The notes: a model not told the origin generated them from the letters alone. Shown: positions 16,581-26,028, counted from the stretch's first letter. The stretch: DNA of 64,000 nucleotides from JAVZLH01 sp038883475 (GCA_038883475.1 JAVZMA010000002.1:53663-117662); one strand, 5' to 3'. Translations and numbers: made by a program.

Positions 16581-17804
16581 ATGGATTTCGAGTTCACACA
16601 AGAAGAAAAAATGTTCAGAGACAGCCTCCGAGAACTCTTACAGAAAGAATTCGCACCGATAGCGGACGAACGCGACAAAAAAGGTCCCTTTACGAAAGCG
16701 GAAGCAATAGACATAATGAAGAAGTTCAAAAAGGTTGGCATTGGACTAGACCCCGAAAGTGCAAAGGCAGTTTTCGCCGAAGACCCAATAATGTTTGGAA
16801 TAATGGCTGAAGAAGTTGGAAAGGTTTGGGCGAGCATACTGCCGCTGTTTGGAATGAGCAGTATTCCAGCAATGTTTGTCCCTTTGGCATCTGAGGAAAC
16901 TCAAGATAGGCTAATGCCAAAGCTTGAACGCGCAGAATTCATTGGGTGCTTTGCTGAAACAGAACCAGAAGCTGGATGCGACACTTCAAACCTCAAAACT
17001 ACGGCAAAATTGGAAGGCGACTACTACATAATTAACGGTAACAAAACATGGATAAGTAACGCGTCAATCGCAGATGCAGCCTTCGTCGGCGCCAAAGACC
17101 TAACCACTGGCGCAGAGTCCTTCTTCCTAGTAGACCGAGAAACCTCACCTTTTGAAACAAATGCGCTGCATAAAATAGGTTGGAAAGCATCCCCTACAGA
17201 TGAAATGTTCTTGGTCGACTGCAAAGTTCCAAAAGAAAACGAAATGAACACTATGATGGCCAAGGCTATGTCAGACCCCAAACTGATGGAGCTTTTGCCC
17301 CTTTCAGAAGGAATGACGCGGCTTTTTAGCCAAATGGCACCATTCACCGCACTTATGACGCTGCCACGAGCGGGCATGGGCTTAACCTCAATAGGGATAG
17401 CTGAAGCTGCTTTCGAGGCTTCTGTGAAATACGCAAAGGAAAGGGTGCAGTTCGGCAAACCCCTCGGCAAATTTCAGCTTATCCAAGAAATGCTCTACAA
17501 CATGAGTGTTTTAATCGAGACTGGTAGGCTTTTGGGCTACAAAGCCATAGATGCTATTGCAAAAGGCAGTCCAGAGGCTAGAAGGCTTTCTGCAACAGCA
17601 AAAGTGTATGGAGGAGAAGCTGCTGTCAAAGTGACGTATGACGCTATACAAATTCATGGAGGCTTAGGGCTTTCAGACGAAATGCCATTGGAAAGATACT
17701 ACAGAGACGCAAGGATGATGACGATTCCAGATGGCACAAGCGAAATAATGAAGTTGATAACGGGCTACACAATATTGGGTAAGGGTTTCGCAGCTTACAC
17801 CTAA
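16581..17804 (+). CDS. Acyl-CoA dehydrogenase
   Basis: A 407-residue FAD-dependent acyl-CoA dehydrogenase, oxidising an acyl-CoA to the enoyl-CoA. Seen are CFAETEPEAGCDTSNLKTTA and INGNKTWISNASIADAA (FAD/substrate), YAKERVQFGKPL, IHGGLGLSDE and YYRDARMMTIPDGTSEI. The usual catalytic Glu of the YEGT motif is Asp here (PDGT). There is also an insertion of about 30 residues before the RAGMGLTSIGIAEAAFE helix. No ETF or other beta-oxidation genes are adjacent, so the substrate is unknown. TAAGGAGGTTAC gives a near-perfect ribosome site. Confidence 0.92.
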   Translation: MDFEFTQEEKMFRDSLRELLQKEFAPIADERDKKGPFTKAEAIDIMKKFKKVGIGLDPESAKAVFAEDPIMFGIMAEEVGKVWASILPLFGMSSIPAMFVPLASEETQDRLMPKLERAEFIGCFAETEPEAGCDTSNLKTTAKLEGDYYIINGNKTWISNASIADAAFVGAKDLTTGAESFFLVDRETSPFETNALHKIGWKASPTDEMFLVDCKVPKENEMNTMMAKAMSDPKLMELLPLSEGMTRLFSQMAPFTALMTLPRAGMGLTSIGIAEAAFEASVKYAKERVQFGKPLGKFQLIQEMLYNMSVLIETGRLLGYKAIDAIAKGSPEARRLSATAKVYGGEAAVKVTYDAIQIHGGLGLSDEMPLERYYRDARMMTIPDGTSEIMKLITGYTILGKGFAAYT

Positions 17805-17848
17805 AACCCACTATTTTTTATATTCTTGACTTCATACAAAACTCTTAA

Positions 17849-18409
17849 TCAACTGAAGATCTTCTTTGCCGCATCTTTGTAAATTTCCAAGTCGCGACTT
17901 GAAAACAACACAAACACCACTTTTTCGAGTTTATCCTCTTTTTCCAAAAACTCTTTAACGGTTGATATGGCTACTTGACTTGCTTTTTCAATGGGATATC
18001 CATAAGCGCCAGTGCTTATAGAGGGAAAGGCTATAGTCTTTAAACCCTTAGAAACTGCCAATTTTAAGGAGTTGCGGTAGGCATCTGCCAACAGTTCTGG
18101 TTCGCCGCTTCTGCCGCCTCTCCACACGGGTCCAACAGTGTGAATGACGTGTTTCGCCTTTAAGTTGCCTCCTGAAGTGATGACAGCTTTTCCTGTTGGA
18201 AGCCCGTCGGGATATTCGGTCGCCCTTATCCTTTTGCATTCTTCGAGGATTTTTGGTCCGCCTTTGCGGTGGATTGCGCCGTCTACGCCTCCGCCGCCCA
18301 TCAATGTTGAGTTTGCAGCGTTAACTATGGCGTCTGTTTCCTGTTCTGTTATGTCTCCTTGAACCAGAACAACTTTTGCTTTGCCAACTTGAAACTCCAT
18401 ATAGTTCAT
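17849..18409 (-). CDS. Macrodomain protein (ADP-ribose-binding/hydrolase)
   Basis: A 186-residue single macrodomain of the YmdB/MacroD type that binds or removes ADP-ribose or O-acetyl-ADP-ribose. Motifs are VQGDITEQETDAIVNAANSTLMGGGGVDGAIHR (ADP-ribose site), GKAVITSGGNLKAKHVIHTVGP and FPSISTGAYGYPIEKASQVA. ATG at 18409 is chosen because GGGAGAGGG lies immediately upstream; the frame open to 18484 is an extension lacking a ribosome site. Confidence 0.93.
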   Translation of the reverse strand: MNYMEFQVGKAKVVLVQGDITEQETDAIVNAANSTLMGGGGVDGAIHRKGGPKILEECKRIRATEYPDGLPTGKAVITSGGNLKAKHVIHTVGPVWRGGRSGEPELLADAYRNSLKLAVSKGLKTIAFPSISTGAYGYPIEKASQVAISTVKEFLEKEDKLEKVVFVLFSSRDLEIYKDAAKKIFS

Positions 18410-18456
18410 TCCCTCTCCCTTACGTTTAAAATTTGTTTTTCTACGTTTAAATTTTC

Positions 18457-19083
18457 CTAAAGCGCCGCTGAAATTACAAACCATGCACCAAATACAATGA
18501 AGATGGCAATGCAGAAGCCCAATATTATGGTTTGCACTTGCTTGTTCCAGAAGCGTTGAGATTTAAAGACGGTTACAGAAACAAAAGTGTTCCAGAAAAA
18601 GTCGCACAACCAATGCACCACAGCAAAAACTGAAAACCCAATTAAACCAAAAACAGCCGCCTTCATCACTAAGTCAGCACCAACAGTTGCCCACCACACC
18701 AAGAAATAAGGGTTGCTTCCAGTTGCAAGAACACCCGCAATCAACGAGCCATACTTTAAATAGGAACTTCCATCATCATTTTCTCCTCGAGACCTAAACA
18801 TCTGAACACCCATAAATATCAAAATTAGACCTCCGAAAAAACCGATGATTTTCTGGATAAGGTTCGAAGTGAGAAGTTGGCTTAAACCAAAATAGATCAA
18901 GAACATCAAAGGAAACTCTACAACTCCGTGTCCAACAGATATTAGAACTCCAGCCATCTTATCTTTTAATGACTTTGCAATTGTCACAGCGAATAATGGA
19001 CCTGGAGACATTACTCCAGACAAAGACAACAAAATCGCCGAGAAAATGAATGTGTAAAAGTCCACCGTTGCTTCCATACTCAT
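18457..19083 (-). CDS. LysE-family exporter
   Basis: A 208-residue membrane protein with about six hydrophobic segments and the LysE signature MSPGPLFAVTIAKSLKDKMAGVLISVGHGVVE near the N-terminus, then TGSNPYFLVWWATVGADLV in the middle. Family members export basic or other amino acids, or related solutes. The start overlaps the stop of the YbaK gene by four bases (ATGA), so the genes are probably translationally coupled. Confidence 0.88.
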   Translation of the reverse strand: MSMEATVDFYTFIFSAILLSLSGVMSPGPLFAVTIAKSLKDKMAGVLISVGHGVVEFPLMFLIYFGLSQLLTSNLIQKIIGFFGGLILIFMGVQMFRSRGENDDGSSYLKYGSLIAGVLATGSNPYFLVWWATVGADLVMKAAVFGLIGFSVFAVVHWLCDFFWNTFVSVTVFKSQRFWNKQVQTIILGFCIAIFIVFGAWFVISAAL

Positions 19084-19574
19084 TCACTTATATCCTTAAC
19101 CTTGCCATTCGTCAGCCTTCTTATCTCAGCTGGACTAATCTCAAGAAGCATGTTAATCTGTCCGCCGCCCCCGATAACCTTTTCGTATGTCATAACTTTC
19201 TCGTCAATAAAAGTTCTCATACGCATTTTATGACCGACAGGTGGAACAGCGCCAACATTATAACCAGTAAAAGCCTTCACCTCAACGGAATTAGCCCTTC
19301 TAACTCTCCTAACTCCAGCAGCGCTAGCAAGCTTTTCTTCGCTTACCCTATCGTTGCCGGTGACAATAGCGAGAAGCGGCAAACCAGCATCATCGACAAA
19401 GATTATGCTCTTCACTATCTTTTCACGGCTCACGCCAAGCCGCTTGACAGCAGCATCAACAGTCATCGTGTGCTCTTCAAACTCGAAAAATCTCACATCA
19501 ACTTTCATGCTTTTAAGGTAGCCCTTTAACTCCTCAGAAAACATGATCAGATCCAGCACCGCTTTGCTTTTCAC
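19080..19574 (-). CDS. YbaK/ProX-type aminoacyl-tRNA deacylase
   Basis: A 164-residue YbaK-fold protein, expected to hydrolyse mischarged aminoacyl-tRNAs in trans. Recognised by EEHTMTVDAAVKRLGVSREKIVKSIIFVDD (catalytic Lys region), LAIVTGNDRVSEEKLA, GYNVGAVPPVGHK and VIGGGGQINMLLEISPAEI. GTG at 19574 overlaps the upstream aminotransferase stop as GTGA; an internal ATG at 19544 (MFSEELKGYL) is a plausible alternative start. Middle gene of a three-gene operon: aminotransferase, YbaK, LysE. Confidence 0.9.
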   Translation of the reverse strand: MKSKAVLDLIMFSEELKGYLKSMKVDVRFFEFEEHTMTVDAAVKRLGVSREKIVKSIIFVDDAGLPLLAIVTGNDRVSEEKLASAAGVRRVRRANSVEVKAFTGYNVGAVPPVGHKMRMRTFIDEKVMTYEKVIGGGGQINMLLEISPAEIRRLTNGKVKDISE

Positions 19575-20722
19575 AGGAGAAGAATTTTATCCTCAGCTGC
19601 TCTTAACCCTGCCCCATAGCTAAACTTGTATCCGAAACGCCTCAAAGTTGCCTCTACAGCGGATATTGTGGACATTATGTCATTTTGGTTTACGTTTCCC
19701 ATGTGGCCAACTCTGAAACCTTTTCCTTTTATTGGACCAAGCGTTGAGGCAACAATTATTCCGCGATTTTTCATTTCACTCCGAAATTTGTTATCTTCAA
19801 TGTTTTCAGGATAGTAAACAGCTGTTACTGTGTCAGAAGCGCATTCTTGGTCTGCCACAAGTTTGAGGTCTAATGCGTGCATGGCTGCTCTAAAGGCTTC
19901 GGCGAGAACCTTGTGTCTTCTAAACCGATTTTCTAACCCTTCATCAAGCAACTGTTTCAAAGCTTCGTTAAGGGCGTAAATCATGTTTACTGGCGGAGTT
20001 GCGAAATATTTTGTTGGGTCTCTCATAACTGGCAACCAGTTTCTAAGGTCTCCATACCAAAATCCTACCGAACATTTCCTTTTTTCCAAAAAGTCCAAGA
20101 CTTTTGAACTTACAGAAAGCAAAGCTAAGCCGGGTGGAACGCCCAAGCATTTTTGCGACCCAGAAGCGCAGATGTCTATGTTCCACTCGTCAACTCGAAC
20201 CTCCATTCCGCCAAGTGAACAAACAGTGTCAACTATGTAAAGGGCGTCGCTATACTTTTTGACAACTTCACCTATTTCCCTGATGGGATTCATCACACCA
20301 GTTGAAGTTTCCACATGAGTGACTGTAACAGCCTTGTAATCGCCTTCTTCCAAAGCATCTCTCACCTGCTCGGGTTTTACGGCTTTACCCCAAGGGACCT
20401 CCAAAACCCTCGGCTTTGCTCCATGAACCTTTGCCATTTCAACGAAATACTGCCCGAAAAATCCGGAAACCGTGTTTAAAATTTTGTCTCCCGGCTCTAT
20501 TATGTTGGCAACAGCCATTTCTAAAGCCAAAGTTCCAGATCCAGCAATCACAAAAACTTCTTCCTTAGTCATGAAAACTTTTTTCAGGTTATTCAGAGCT
20601 TCTTTAAAGACGTCGGCAAACTCTTGGCTTGTATGAGATAGTGGTGGCTTGCTCAAGGCTCGCAACACCGAGGGATCCACATTCGTCGGACCAGGAATCA
20701 TAAGAAGTTCTCTTTCCTGCAT
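19571..20722 (-). CDS. Class V aminotransferase (serine/alanine-glyoxylate type)
   Basis: A 383-residue PLP enzyme. Motifs are MIPGPTNVDPSVL at the N-terminus, VIAGSGTLALEMAVANII (PLP phosphate region), IVDTVCSLGGMEVRVDEWNIDICASGSQKCLGVPPG (PLP Asp and the Schiff-base Lys in GSQK) and GKGFRVGHMGN (substrate Arg). The family transfers amino groups between alanine or serine and glyoxylate or pyruvate; the exact donor is not readable. ATG at 20722 is used because a TATA-like GAATATAAC lies about 40 bases upstream; the longer frame begins next to that box. Confidence 0.92.
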   Translation of the reverse strand: MQERELLMIPGPTNVDPSVLRALSKPPLSHTSQEFADVFKEALNNLKKVFMTKEEVFVIAGSGTLALEMAVANIIEPGDKILNTVSGFFGQYFVEMAKVHGAKPRVLEVPWGKAVKPEQVRDALEEGDYKAVTVTHVETSTGVMNPIREIGEVVKKYSDALYIVDTVCSLGGMEVRVDEWNIDICASGSQKCLGVPPGLALLSVSSKVLDFLEKRKCSVGFWYGDLRNWLPVMRDPTKYFATPPVNMIYALNEALKQLLDEGLENRFRRHKVLAEAFRAAMHALDLKLVADQECASDTVTAVYYPENIEDNKFRSEMKNRGIIVASTLGPIKGKGFRVGHMGNVNQNDIMSTISAVEATLRRFGYKFSYGAGLRAAEDKILLL

Positions 20723-20810
20723 TTTCTCACGCAACCTCGCAGATACAAGCAACAAAGTTATATTCTGTTCCCTTTAAATCTTAGGAAGACGATAGAGATA
20801 GTAAAAGATG

Positions 20811-21323
20811 TTACATGAATTGTTTTTGCAATTCTATCATGGCTTTGCTGTCGGTTGCCTTCGAGTAGCTTTCAAGTCTTTCTTTGTTGAGTTCTAGGAA
20901 GGTGTGTCCCCATTTAAAAATCGAAAGAAGTTTGTAAGCTTCTTCTTTAAACCCAGCGATGTAGAGGGCTGCTGCTAGGGCTTCGGCGGTACTGAGCCTT
21001 GTTGGCTGTCCAAAATTGACGGGGTTTCCAGCTAATAGATAGGGCAAGCACCGCGATGTCCCTCGAACACTTTTAAGCAATGCCTTTTCGGCATGTTCCC
21101 AGCTAAAGTCTAAGGCGGCTAACCCGAATTTTTCTATGCGTTGTCTATCAGCTGGTGAAAAGGCTATTTTCGAAAGGGGATTAAGCACAACAGCTCTTCT
21201 TGGAAGAAATCTGATTCGGCGAACCACTCGGACTAAACCGTGACGTTTAAGTTTTAGAGCTGTACACTTTTTGGGGTCACATTGTCCAGCATGATAAACA
21301 ACTATGTTAATTAGTTTTGGCAA
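20811..21323 (-). CDS. tsr3: Tsr3, rRNA aminocarboxypropyltransferase
   Basis: A 170-residue Tsr3/DUF367 enzyme that transfers the 3-amino-3-carboxypropyl group of SAM to a small-subunit rRNA pseudouridine (acp3U in the P-site region). Seen are VYHAGQCDPKKCTALKLKRHGL, RRAVVLNPLSKIAFSPAD, ALDFSWEHAE, RCLPYLLAGNPVNFGQPTRLSTAEALAAALYI. The TTG start lies inside the end of the upstream nnr frame, a 17-bp overlap. There is no other start before the CDPKKC motif. Confidence 0.92.
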   Translation of the reverse strand: MPKLINIVVYHAGQCDPKKCTALKLKRHGLVRVVRRIRFLPRRAVVLNPLSKIAFSPADRQRIEKFGLAALDFSWEHAEKALLKSVRGTSRCLPYLLAGNPVNFGQPTRLSTAEALAAALYIAGFKEEAYKLLSIFKWGHTFLELNKERLESYSKATDSKAMIELQKQFM

Positions 21324-22857
21324 TAGTTTTTCGCACCTTCAAGTGGCTCATTGGATCATTCAAAACCTGCGGAATCCACTCCAAAAGGTCTGTTGCAACC
21401 ATGTGATAACCTTCCTCTTCAAAAACAAAGTCTCCAGCAGCACCATTAACAAAAGCGCCAGCAACCGCAGCCTCAAAAGGATCTGCCCCTTGAGCAAGGA
21501 AAGCACCGACGATTCCTGAAAGCACATCTCCAGTTCCGCCAACGGTCATGCCAGGATTTCCAGTGAAGTTAAGTTTGAAGCGTTTTCCATTAGAAATCAC
21601 GTCAACTGAACCTTTCAGCAGTACTGTAGCGCCTAATTCAGCGGCGGTTTTCTGCACTTCTAAAACTTTTTCCTTCAAATCTTCTGAAAGCCTCTTTCCA
21701 GCTAGTATAGCGTATTCCCCTGCATGAGGAGTTAAAACCGTGGGCACATTCAACTTCTTTTTAAATTCCGCGAAAGCCTTTAGACCGTCTGCGTCCAAGA
21801 GCAACGGCTTACCGGCGCCTTCGATAATATCAATTATAGCCTTAACAGCCTCTTTTGTCTCTGTATGTAAGCCTAACCCGGGACCTAGAACAACAGCGCT
21901 TACCTTTTCCACATAAGCCTTTAACGACGGTATATTGCCCGGATTCAAGTGTTCACCCCAAAGCTTTATGGTGATGAGGTCAGGTGACATGGCTGAAATA
22001 GCGTGGGCGGTTTTTTCAGGTGCAGCCACGTAAGCCAAGTCTATGCCTGTGCGTAGGGCTGCCAAAGCCACCATGGCTGGAGCCCCAGAGAAAGTTTCAC
22101 TTCCGCCTATGATTAGTAAGCGTCCAAAGTCTCCTTTATGGGATTCTCTGGGACGAGGCTTATTGACCAGTAGAACATCGCCTGGTCCAGCATAATTTTC
22201 AAGCTCTTTTGGCAAGCCTATGCCTTTCACAATGAGTTCGCCAGCGTATTCTTTAGCGTTTAAGAGCCCCTTCTTTGGTTTGTGAAATGTTATTGTTAAG
22301 TGGGCTTTGACGGCGTTTCCCAAAACTTCTCCAGTGTCTGAGTCTATGCCTGTTGGCACATCTACGGCGATTCGAAAAGCGCTGAGAGAGTTGATTTTCT
22401 CAACTAGATGAGAAATTGGTGGTTTAAGCGTTCCTTTGGTGCCTGTTCCGAGAAGGGCGTCTACAACTATTTCGGCGTTTACTTGTGGTATTAGCGAACT
22501 GTCTGAAACCTCGTGGATAACTATGTTTTCTTTCAGAGATTGTAGAGCGTTCCAGTTTTCCAAAGCTGCCTTGTGGGAAATGTCCTTTCCCTTTCCAGCT
22601 AGGATAACGGTGACTTTGAAGCCTAAGGAAGATAGATGCCTCGCAATTACGAAGCCGTCGCCTCCGTTTCCTCCTAAGCCGCAGAAAATGGCAACTGGCT
22701 TTTCGGGTTTGAATCTTGAAGCAATTTCTATGGCTACGCTGTGCCCTGCATTCTCCATGAGTTGAAGAAGGGAAACTCCAAAATATTCGGCGTTAACTTC
22801 TAGGGCACGCATTTCTCTGCTTGAAATGAAATCTTCTTCATGTTTTTCGTTCGTCAT
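21307..22857 (-). CDS. nnr: Bifunctional NAD(P)HX epimerase/dehydratase
   Basis: A 516-residue fusion that repairs hydrated NAD(P)H. The N-terminal YjeF epimerase domain (about 1-215) has MENAGHSVAIEIA, FCGLGGNGGDGFVIARHLSSLG, ALLGTGTKG and AVDVPTGIDSDTGE. The C-terminal ADP/ATP-dependent dehydratase domain (about 225-500) has RESHKGDFGRLLIIGGSETFSGAPAMVALAALRTG, GPGLG, LLLDADGLKA, VLTPHAGEYA and NPGMTVGGTGDVLSGIVGA. ATG at 22857 follows TTAGGT by six bases. Full length, without interruption. Confidence 0.96.
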   Translation of the reverse strand: MTNEKHEEDFISSREMRALEVNAEYFGVSLLQLMENAGHSVAIEIASRFKPEKPVAIFCGLGGNGGDGFVIARHLSSLGFKVTVILAGKGKDISHKAALENWNALQSLKENIVIHEVSDSSLIPQVNAEIVVDALLGTGTKGTLKPPISHLVEKINSLSAFRIAVDVPTGIDSDTGEVLGNAVKAHLTITFHKPKKGLLNAKEYAGELIVKGIGLPKELENYAGPGDVLLVNKPRPRESHKGDFGRLLIIGGSETFSGAPAMVALAALRTGIDLAYVAAPEKTAHAISAMSPDLITIKLWGEHLNPGNIPSLKAYVEKVSAVVLGPGLGLHTETKEAVKAIIDIIEGAGKPLLLDADGLKAFAEFKKKLNVPTVLTPHAGEYAILAGKRLSEDLKEKVLEVQKTAAELGATVLLKGSVDVISNGKRFKLNFTGNPGMTVGGTGDVLSGIVGAFLAQGADPFEAAVAGAFVNGAAGDFVFEEEGYHMVATDLLEWIPQVLNDPMSHLKVRKTIAKTN

Positions 22858-22912
22858 ATTCAAACCTAACTAATTTATTGTTGCAAATAAGAGATAAGAG
22901 TATCCTTATTTT

Positions 22913-23968
22913 TCATTGCACTTTTATTGCGGCTCCGCAGTACTCGCACTGCACAGATGTTTGTCCCTTGTAAATTTCGCGTGTGTATGGGGCGTTGCAG
23001 TTGGGGCACCGAACGATTTGGATGGATGGAGTTTCCTTTAGTGTTACGCCCCTAATTGCGGCTATGTCTCTGTCGGCTTCACCGCCAATTATGTAACTGA
23101 AGAACCTTGTAATCACGTCTGCTTCCCAATCTTTCACGTCAAAAGGAGTTTCCGCTAAATTGCGTTCTGGCTTGAAACGAATGTATACTCCAGTCCAAGC
23201 AATTAACCCGACTCTTCCTTTTGATATTTCTTGCAAAGCGCCGATGGGCTGTTCTAAAAGGACTGTGCGCTCAAGCCTCTTTTTAGTAGCGATAAAGAGT
23301 TTCTTCTCTAACACAACCTCACGTTTTCCTTCAAAGATGAAACGTTGATTTGTGAAGTATAAAGTTCCCTCGTTCTTTTCACCAGTCATAATTTTTCCTT
23401 CTATGGCCAGGACTGGACTTTCATCCTGCTTTAATGGGAAGGAAGCTTGAGAAAAGAGTTCAACGGTTTTTTCGGCTATTTTCAAATCTCTGTCTATGGC
23501 GTCAATACTTGATGTTAATTCGTTTATGGGTGCGCTTACTTTACTTGCTTCAGAAATCGCTCTTGCCTTCAAAGAGGAGGCGTCTATGCGAAGGCGCGTT
23601 GCCATAGATTGACAATAGATTATGTTACCGCGGTCTATTTCAACCCGTAGCCTTCTGGCTTCAGATTCCAATGTGCGAATTTGCGATGTTAAGGGCTGAA
23701 CGTTGCTGAGAAAAGTTTGTTTGAGAAGCGGAGCAGAATCATTCCATTTTCTAGTTAGCAATTCTATGCTTTTCTCCAAATGTCCCATTGCCGCATACCC
23801 ACGTCCGCGAACTGTTGCGAGTCTGCTGGGAAGATAACCCATAGCCCCTTCAATACGTGCCAGCTTACTCTCCACATCACTTATGGCTGCAGAGGCGCCT
23901 GAAAGCTCAGATTCGATTGAATGAAGTTGAGAATATAGAGCGTCTCTCTCCCGGTTAACATATGCCAT
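22913..23968 (-). CDS. Coiled-coil protein with a PH-like domain and a C-terminal zinc ribbon
   Basis: A 351-residue protein of unknown function. Residues 1-175 are predicted coiled coil rich in Ser, Arg and Leu heptads. Residues about 185-300 contain VLAIEGKIMTGEKNEGTLYFTNQRFIFEGKREV, a pattern typical of bacterial-type PH/GRAM domains. The C-terminus is a zinc ribbon (CPNCNAPYTREIYKGQ, then CEYCGAAIKVQ). No signal peptide or membrane segment is visible. The design suggests a cytosolic membrane- or protein-binding scaffold, but no role can be assigned. Confidence 0.72.
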   Translation of the reverse strand: MAYVNRERDALYSQLHSIESELSGASAAISDVESKLARIEGAMGYLPSRLATVRGRGYAAMGHLEKSIELLTRKWNDSAPLLKQTFLSNVQPLTSQIRTLESEARRLRVEIDRGNIIYCQSMATRLRIDASSLKARAISEASKVSAPINELTSSIDAIDRDLKIAEKTVELFSQASFPLKQDESPVLAIEGKIMTGEKNEGTLYFTNQRFIFEGKREVVLEKKLFIATKKRLERTVLLEQPIGALQEISKGRVGLIAWTGVYIRFKPERNLAETPFDVKDWEADVITRFFSYIIGGEADRDIAAIRGVTLKETPSIQIVRCPNCNAPYTREIYKGQTSVQCEYCGAAIKVQ

Positions 23969-24117
23969 TTTCTAACCTCGAAATCCTAAGTTAACGCTAA
24001 AATCAGTAGGCCTCAAGTATTTAAATAAAGTTGCGAGTCAAAATGGGGAACAAGCTGGAGCTTTGAAGCAGCAAAATATTTTAATCTATAAGAGTAACAT
24101 TAAATGAGGAGATTTAA

Positions 24118-24360
24118 ATGCCTACAGCCTTTGTGTTGATTAATACAGAAATAGGTTCAGAAAACGACGTACTGAAAGAGTTGAAAAAGGTTGAGGGAGT
24201 AGATGAAGCCTGCGCTGTTTATGGCGTTTATGACATAGTTGCCAGAGTTAAAGCAAACACCATGGATAAGCTTAAAGAAATCGTGACTTGGCGCATAAGA
24301 AGACTTGACAAGGTTAGGTCAACATTAACAATGATAGTTATTGAAGAAGCCAGCAAATAA
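24118..24360 (+). CDS. Stand-alone Lrp/AsnC ligand-binding (RAM) domain
   Basis: An 80-residue single RAM domain: AFVLINTEIGSENDVLKELKKVEGVDEACAVYGVYDIVARVKANTMDKLKEIV. It corresponds to the effector-binding half of Lrp regulators without the helix-turn-helix. Such proteins form ring oligomers and may bind amino acids or modulate full-length Lrp partners. GAGGAG precedes the ATG, and a TATA-like ATTTTAATCTATAAG lies 35-45 bases upstream. Confidence 0.9.
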   Translation: MPTAFVLINTEIGSENDVLKELKKVEGVDEACAVYGVYDIVARVKANTMDKLKEIVTWRIRRLDKVRSTLTMIVIEEASK

Positions 24361-24393
24361 AATCCATCCACCCACTTTTTTAACCTTATAAGA

Positions 24394-26028
24394 CTACCTG
24401 CGAAAAACAGCCAGCCCCATAATGGTAAACTCTGAAATGGCAACGGCGAAGAAAACTGCTAAAACCGTCAAATAATCGGCTAGAAGATATGCTATTAAAG
24501 CAGCCACTAGTGGAACTAAAACCATAATAAGCCCAGGGACAAGGACGAGAATAAATGTGCTCAGTCTTGCATAGACATTGCCTAAAGCGAAAGCCTCACT
24601 CCAAAATTTGTCCATCAAAATCTTAAGCTCCAACATGCTTGCCGCTGCAACTGAAAGCGTGTGGATTGCCCCAAAAGTTAGGATAAAAACAAAATTCTTT
24701 TTCAAAAACACCGCTGCAGCAAAAAGGACAATTAAAGAAATTGCGTATATGGCTGTTGTCAACACTACTTTAGCGAGAATTAGTGTTCTCTTTTTTAGTG
24801 GAAGGCTCCGTGTGTAGATGGAGGCTAAGCCTTCTATAGAAAGCAGTGTTGGTGGAAGCAGAAGGGTTACTAAAGACATTCCAAACAACATTCCCAAAGT
24901 AGCGCTTAATCCAATTTCACCAAATGAAAAAGAAATCGCGAGGATAGCTGTCTGCAGAGCGGGTAAAAGGAACAAGCTTGCGTAGGAAGGTGACCTAGAA
25001 GCCATCCTTAAGTCTTTGCGGATTATTCCAAACCATGGAACTTGCGGTTGAATAAACGTGTCCTTAACCATTTCCCTTTTAGGCGTAACGATTCCTCCAA
25101 ATCCAACGCTGATTTGGCTAATGTAGCGCGTGACGAATTTTAGGCAGTAGATTGCAAGGACAATGTATACAACAGAAGAGATTATCGATAAGCCTAGAAC
25201 AAAATAGTTAATTTTGTCTAAAAAGGTGGCATAAGACGCTAGGAAACCGAAGGAGAACGGGTAAATCAACGCTATAAAATGTAAAGAGGAAAACGCTTGA
25301 GCCATTAAAGCGAATGTTTGGGCTATTTGCACGGCAAAATTAACTACAAGATAAGCTCCGAACGATGGAAGAATCCAGACAATCAAGAAGATGAATCGTA
25401 AGAGCGCCTTCCACATGGACCTTCCGCCTAAACTGAGAATTCTGGAGTAGAAGAACCCAGCTAGACTTATGGTAAGGGCTAAGGCGAAAATTTCCGTTAC
25501 ACCAACACTGAGGAAAGAAACTAACCCGCCTAAAAACGAGCCAGTGGAAATAGCGTATATGATGGGAAAAATTGTTAGTGCGACGATGAGCGGTATGTCA
25601 AATATTCTTATGAAAGAAAGGAAAACCACTTGTGAAATGTCACGTTTTGAAAGGGGAAGCGCGCTTAAAATATCGGCGATTTTTGAGGAAACAAAAGATG
25701 TTGCAACTTGAAGCCCCATAAAGGCTATTAGAAACAGCAATATGGCAAGAAAGGCTGTGACGCCGCCGGCTACAACCAGTTCCTTAGGAGTTTCTATTGG
25801 TCCCGTTATAGTAGTCGTGGAAAGAAAAAACGAAAAGCCAAAAGCAGCTATGAAAATTGTTGTTAGAATTTTGCTGATTAAAGTGTTCACTTCAGCGTTT
25901 TTAACAAGGCGTTCAATGTCGCTTTCTTTTTGGGGAAGAATTGCGCCAGTGCGGAGAGAGAAAATTGACTGAAAAGAAACTTCCTTATACACCGTGCTGG
26001 ATAGTCGCCACAACTCCTTAATCTTCAC
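24394..26028 (-). CDS. ABC transporter permease
   Basis: A 544-residue membrane protein with about 12 hydrophobic segments in two halves joined by a cytosolic loop (VTPKREMVKDTFIQPQVPWFGIIRKDLRMASRSPSY). It follows the ATPase gene by two bases and starts with GTG, so the two are one operon. The organisation matches ABC-2-type exporters in which one long permease pairs with an ATPase homodimer. Substrate unknown; export of a lipid, peptide or drug-like compound is possible. Confidence 0.82.
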   Translation of the reverse strand: MKIKELWRLSSTVYKEVSFQSIFSLRTGAILPQKESDIERLVKNAEVNTLISKILTTIFIAAFGFSFFLSTTTITGPIETPKELVVAGGVTAFLAILLFLIAFMGLQVATSFVSSKIADILSALPLSKRDISQVVFLSFIRIFDIPLIVALTIFPIIYAISTGSFLGGLVSFLSVGVTEIFALALTISLAGFFYSRILSLGGRSMWKALLRFIFLIVWILPSFGAYLVVNFAVQIAQTFALMAQAFSSLHFIALIYPFSFGFLASYATFLDKINYFVLGLSIISSVVYIVLAIYCLKFVTRYISQISVGFGGIVTPKREMVKDTFIQPQVPWFGIIRKDLRMASRSPSYASLFLLPALQTAILAISFSFGEIGLSATLGMLFGMSLVTLLLPPTLLSIEGLASIYTRSLPLKKRTLILAKVVLTTAIYAISLIVLFAAAVFLKKNFVFILTFGAIHTLSVAAASMLELKILMDKFWSEAFALGNVYARLSTFILVLVPGLIMVLVPLVAALIAYLLADYLTVLAVFFAVAISEFTIMGLAVFRR

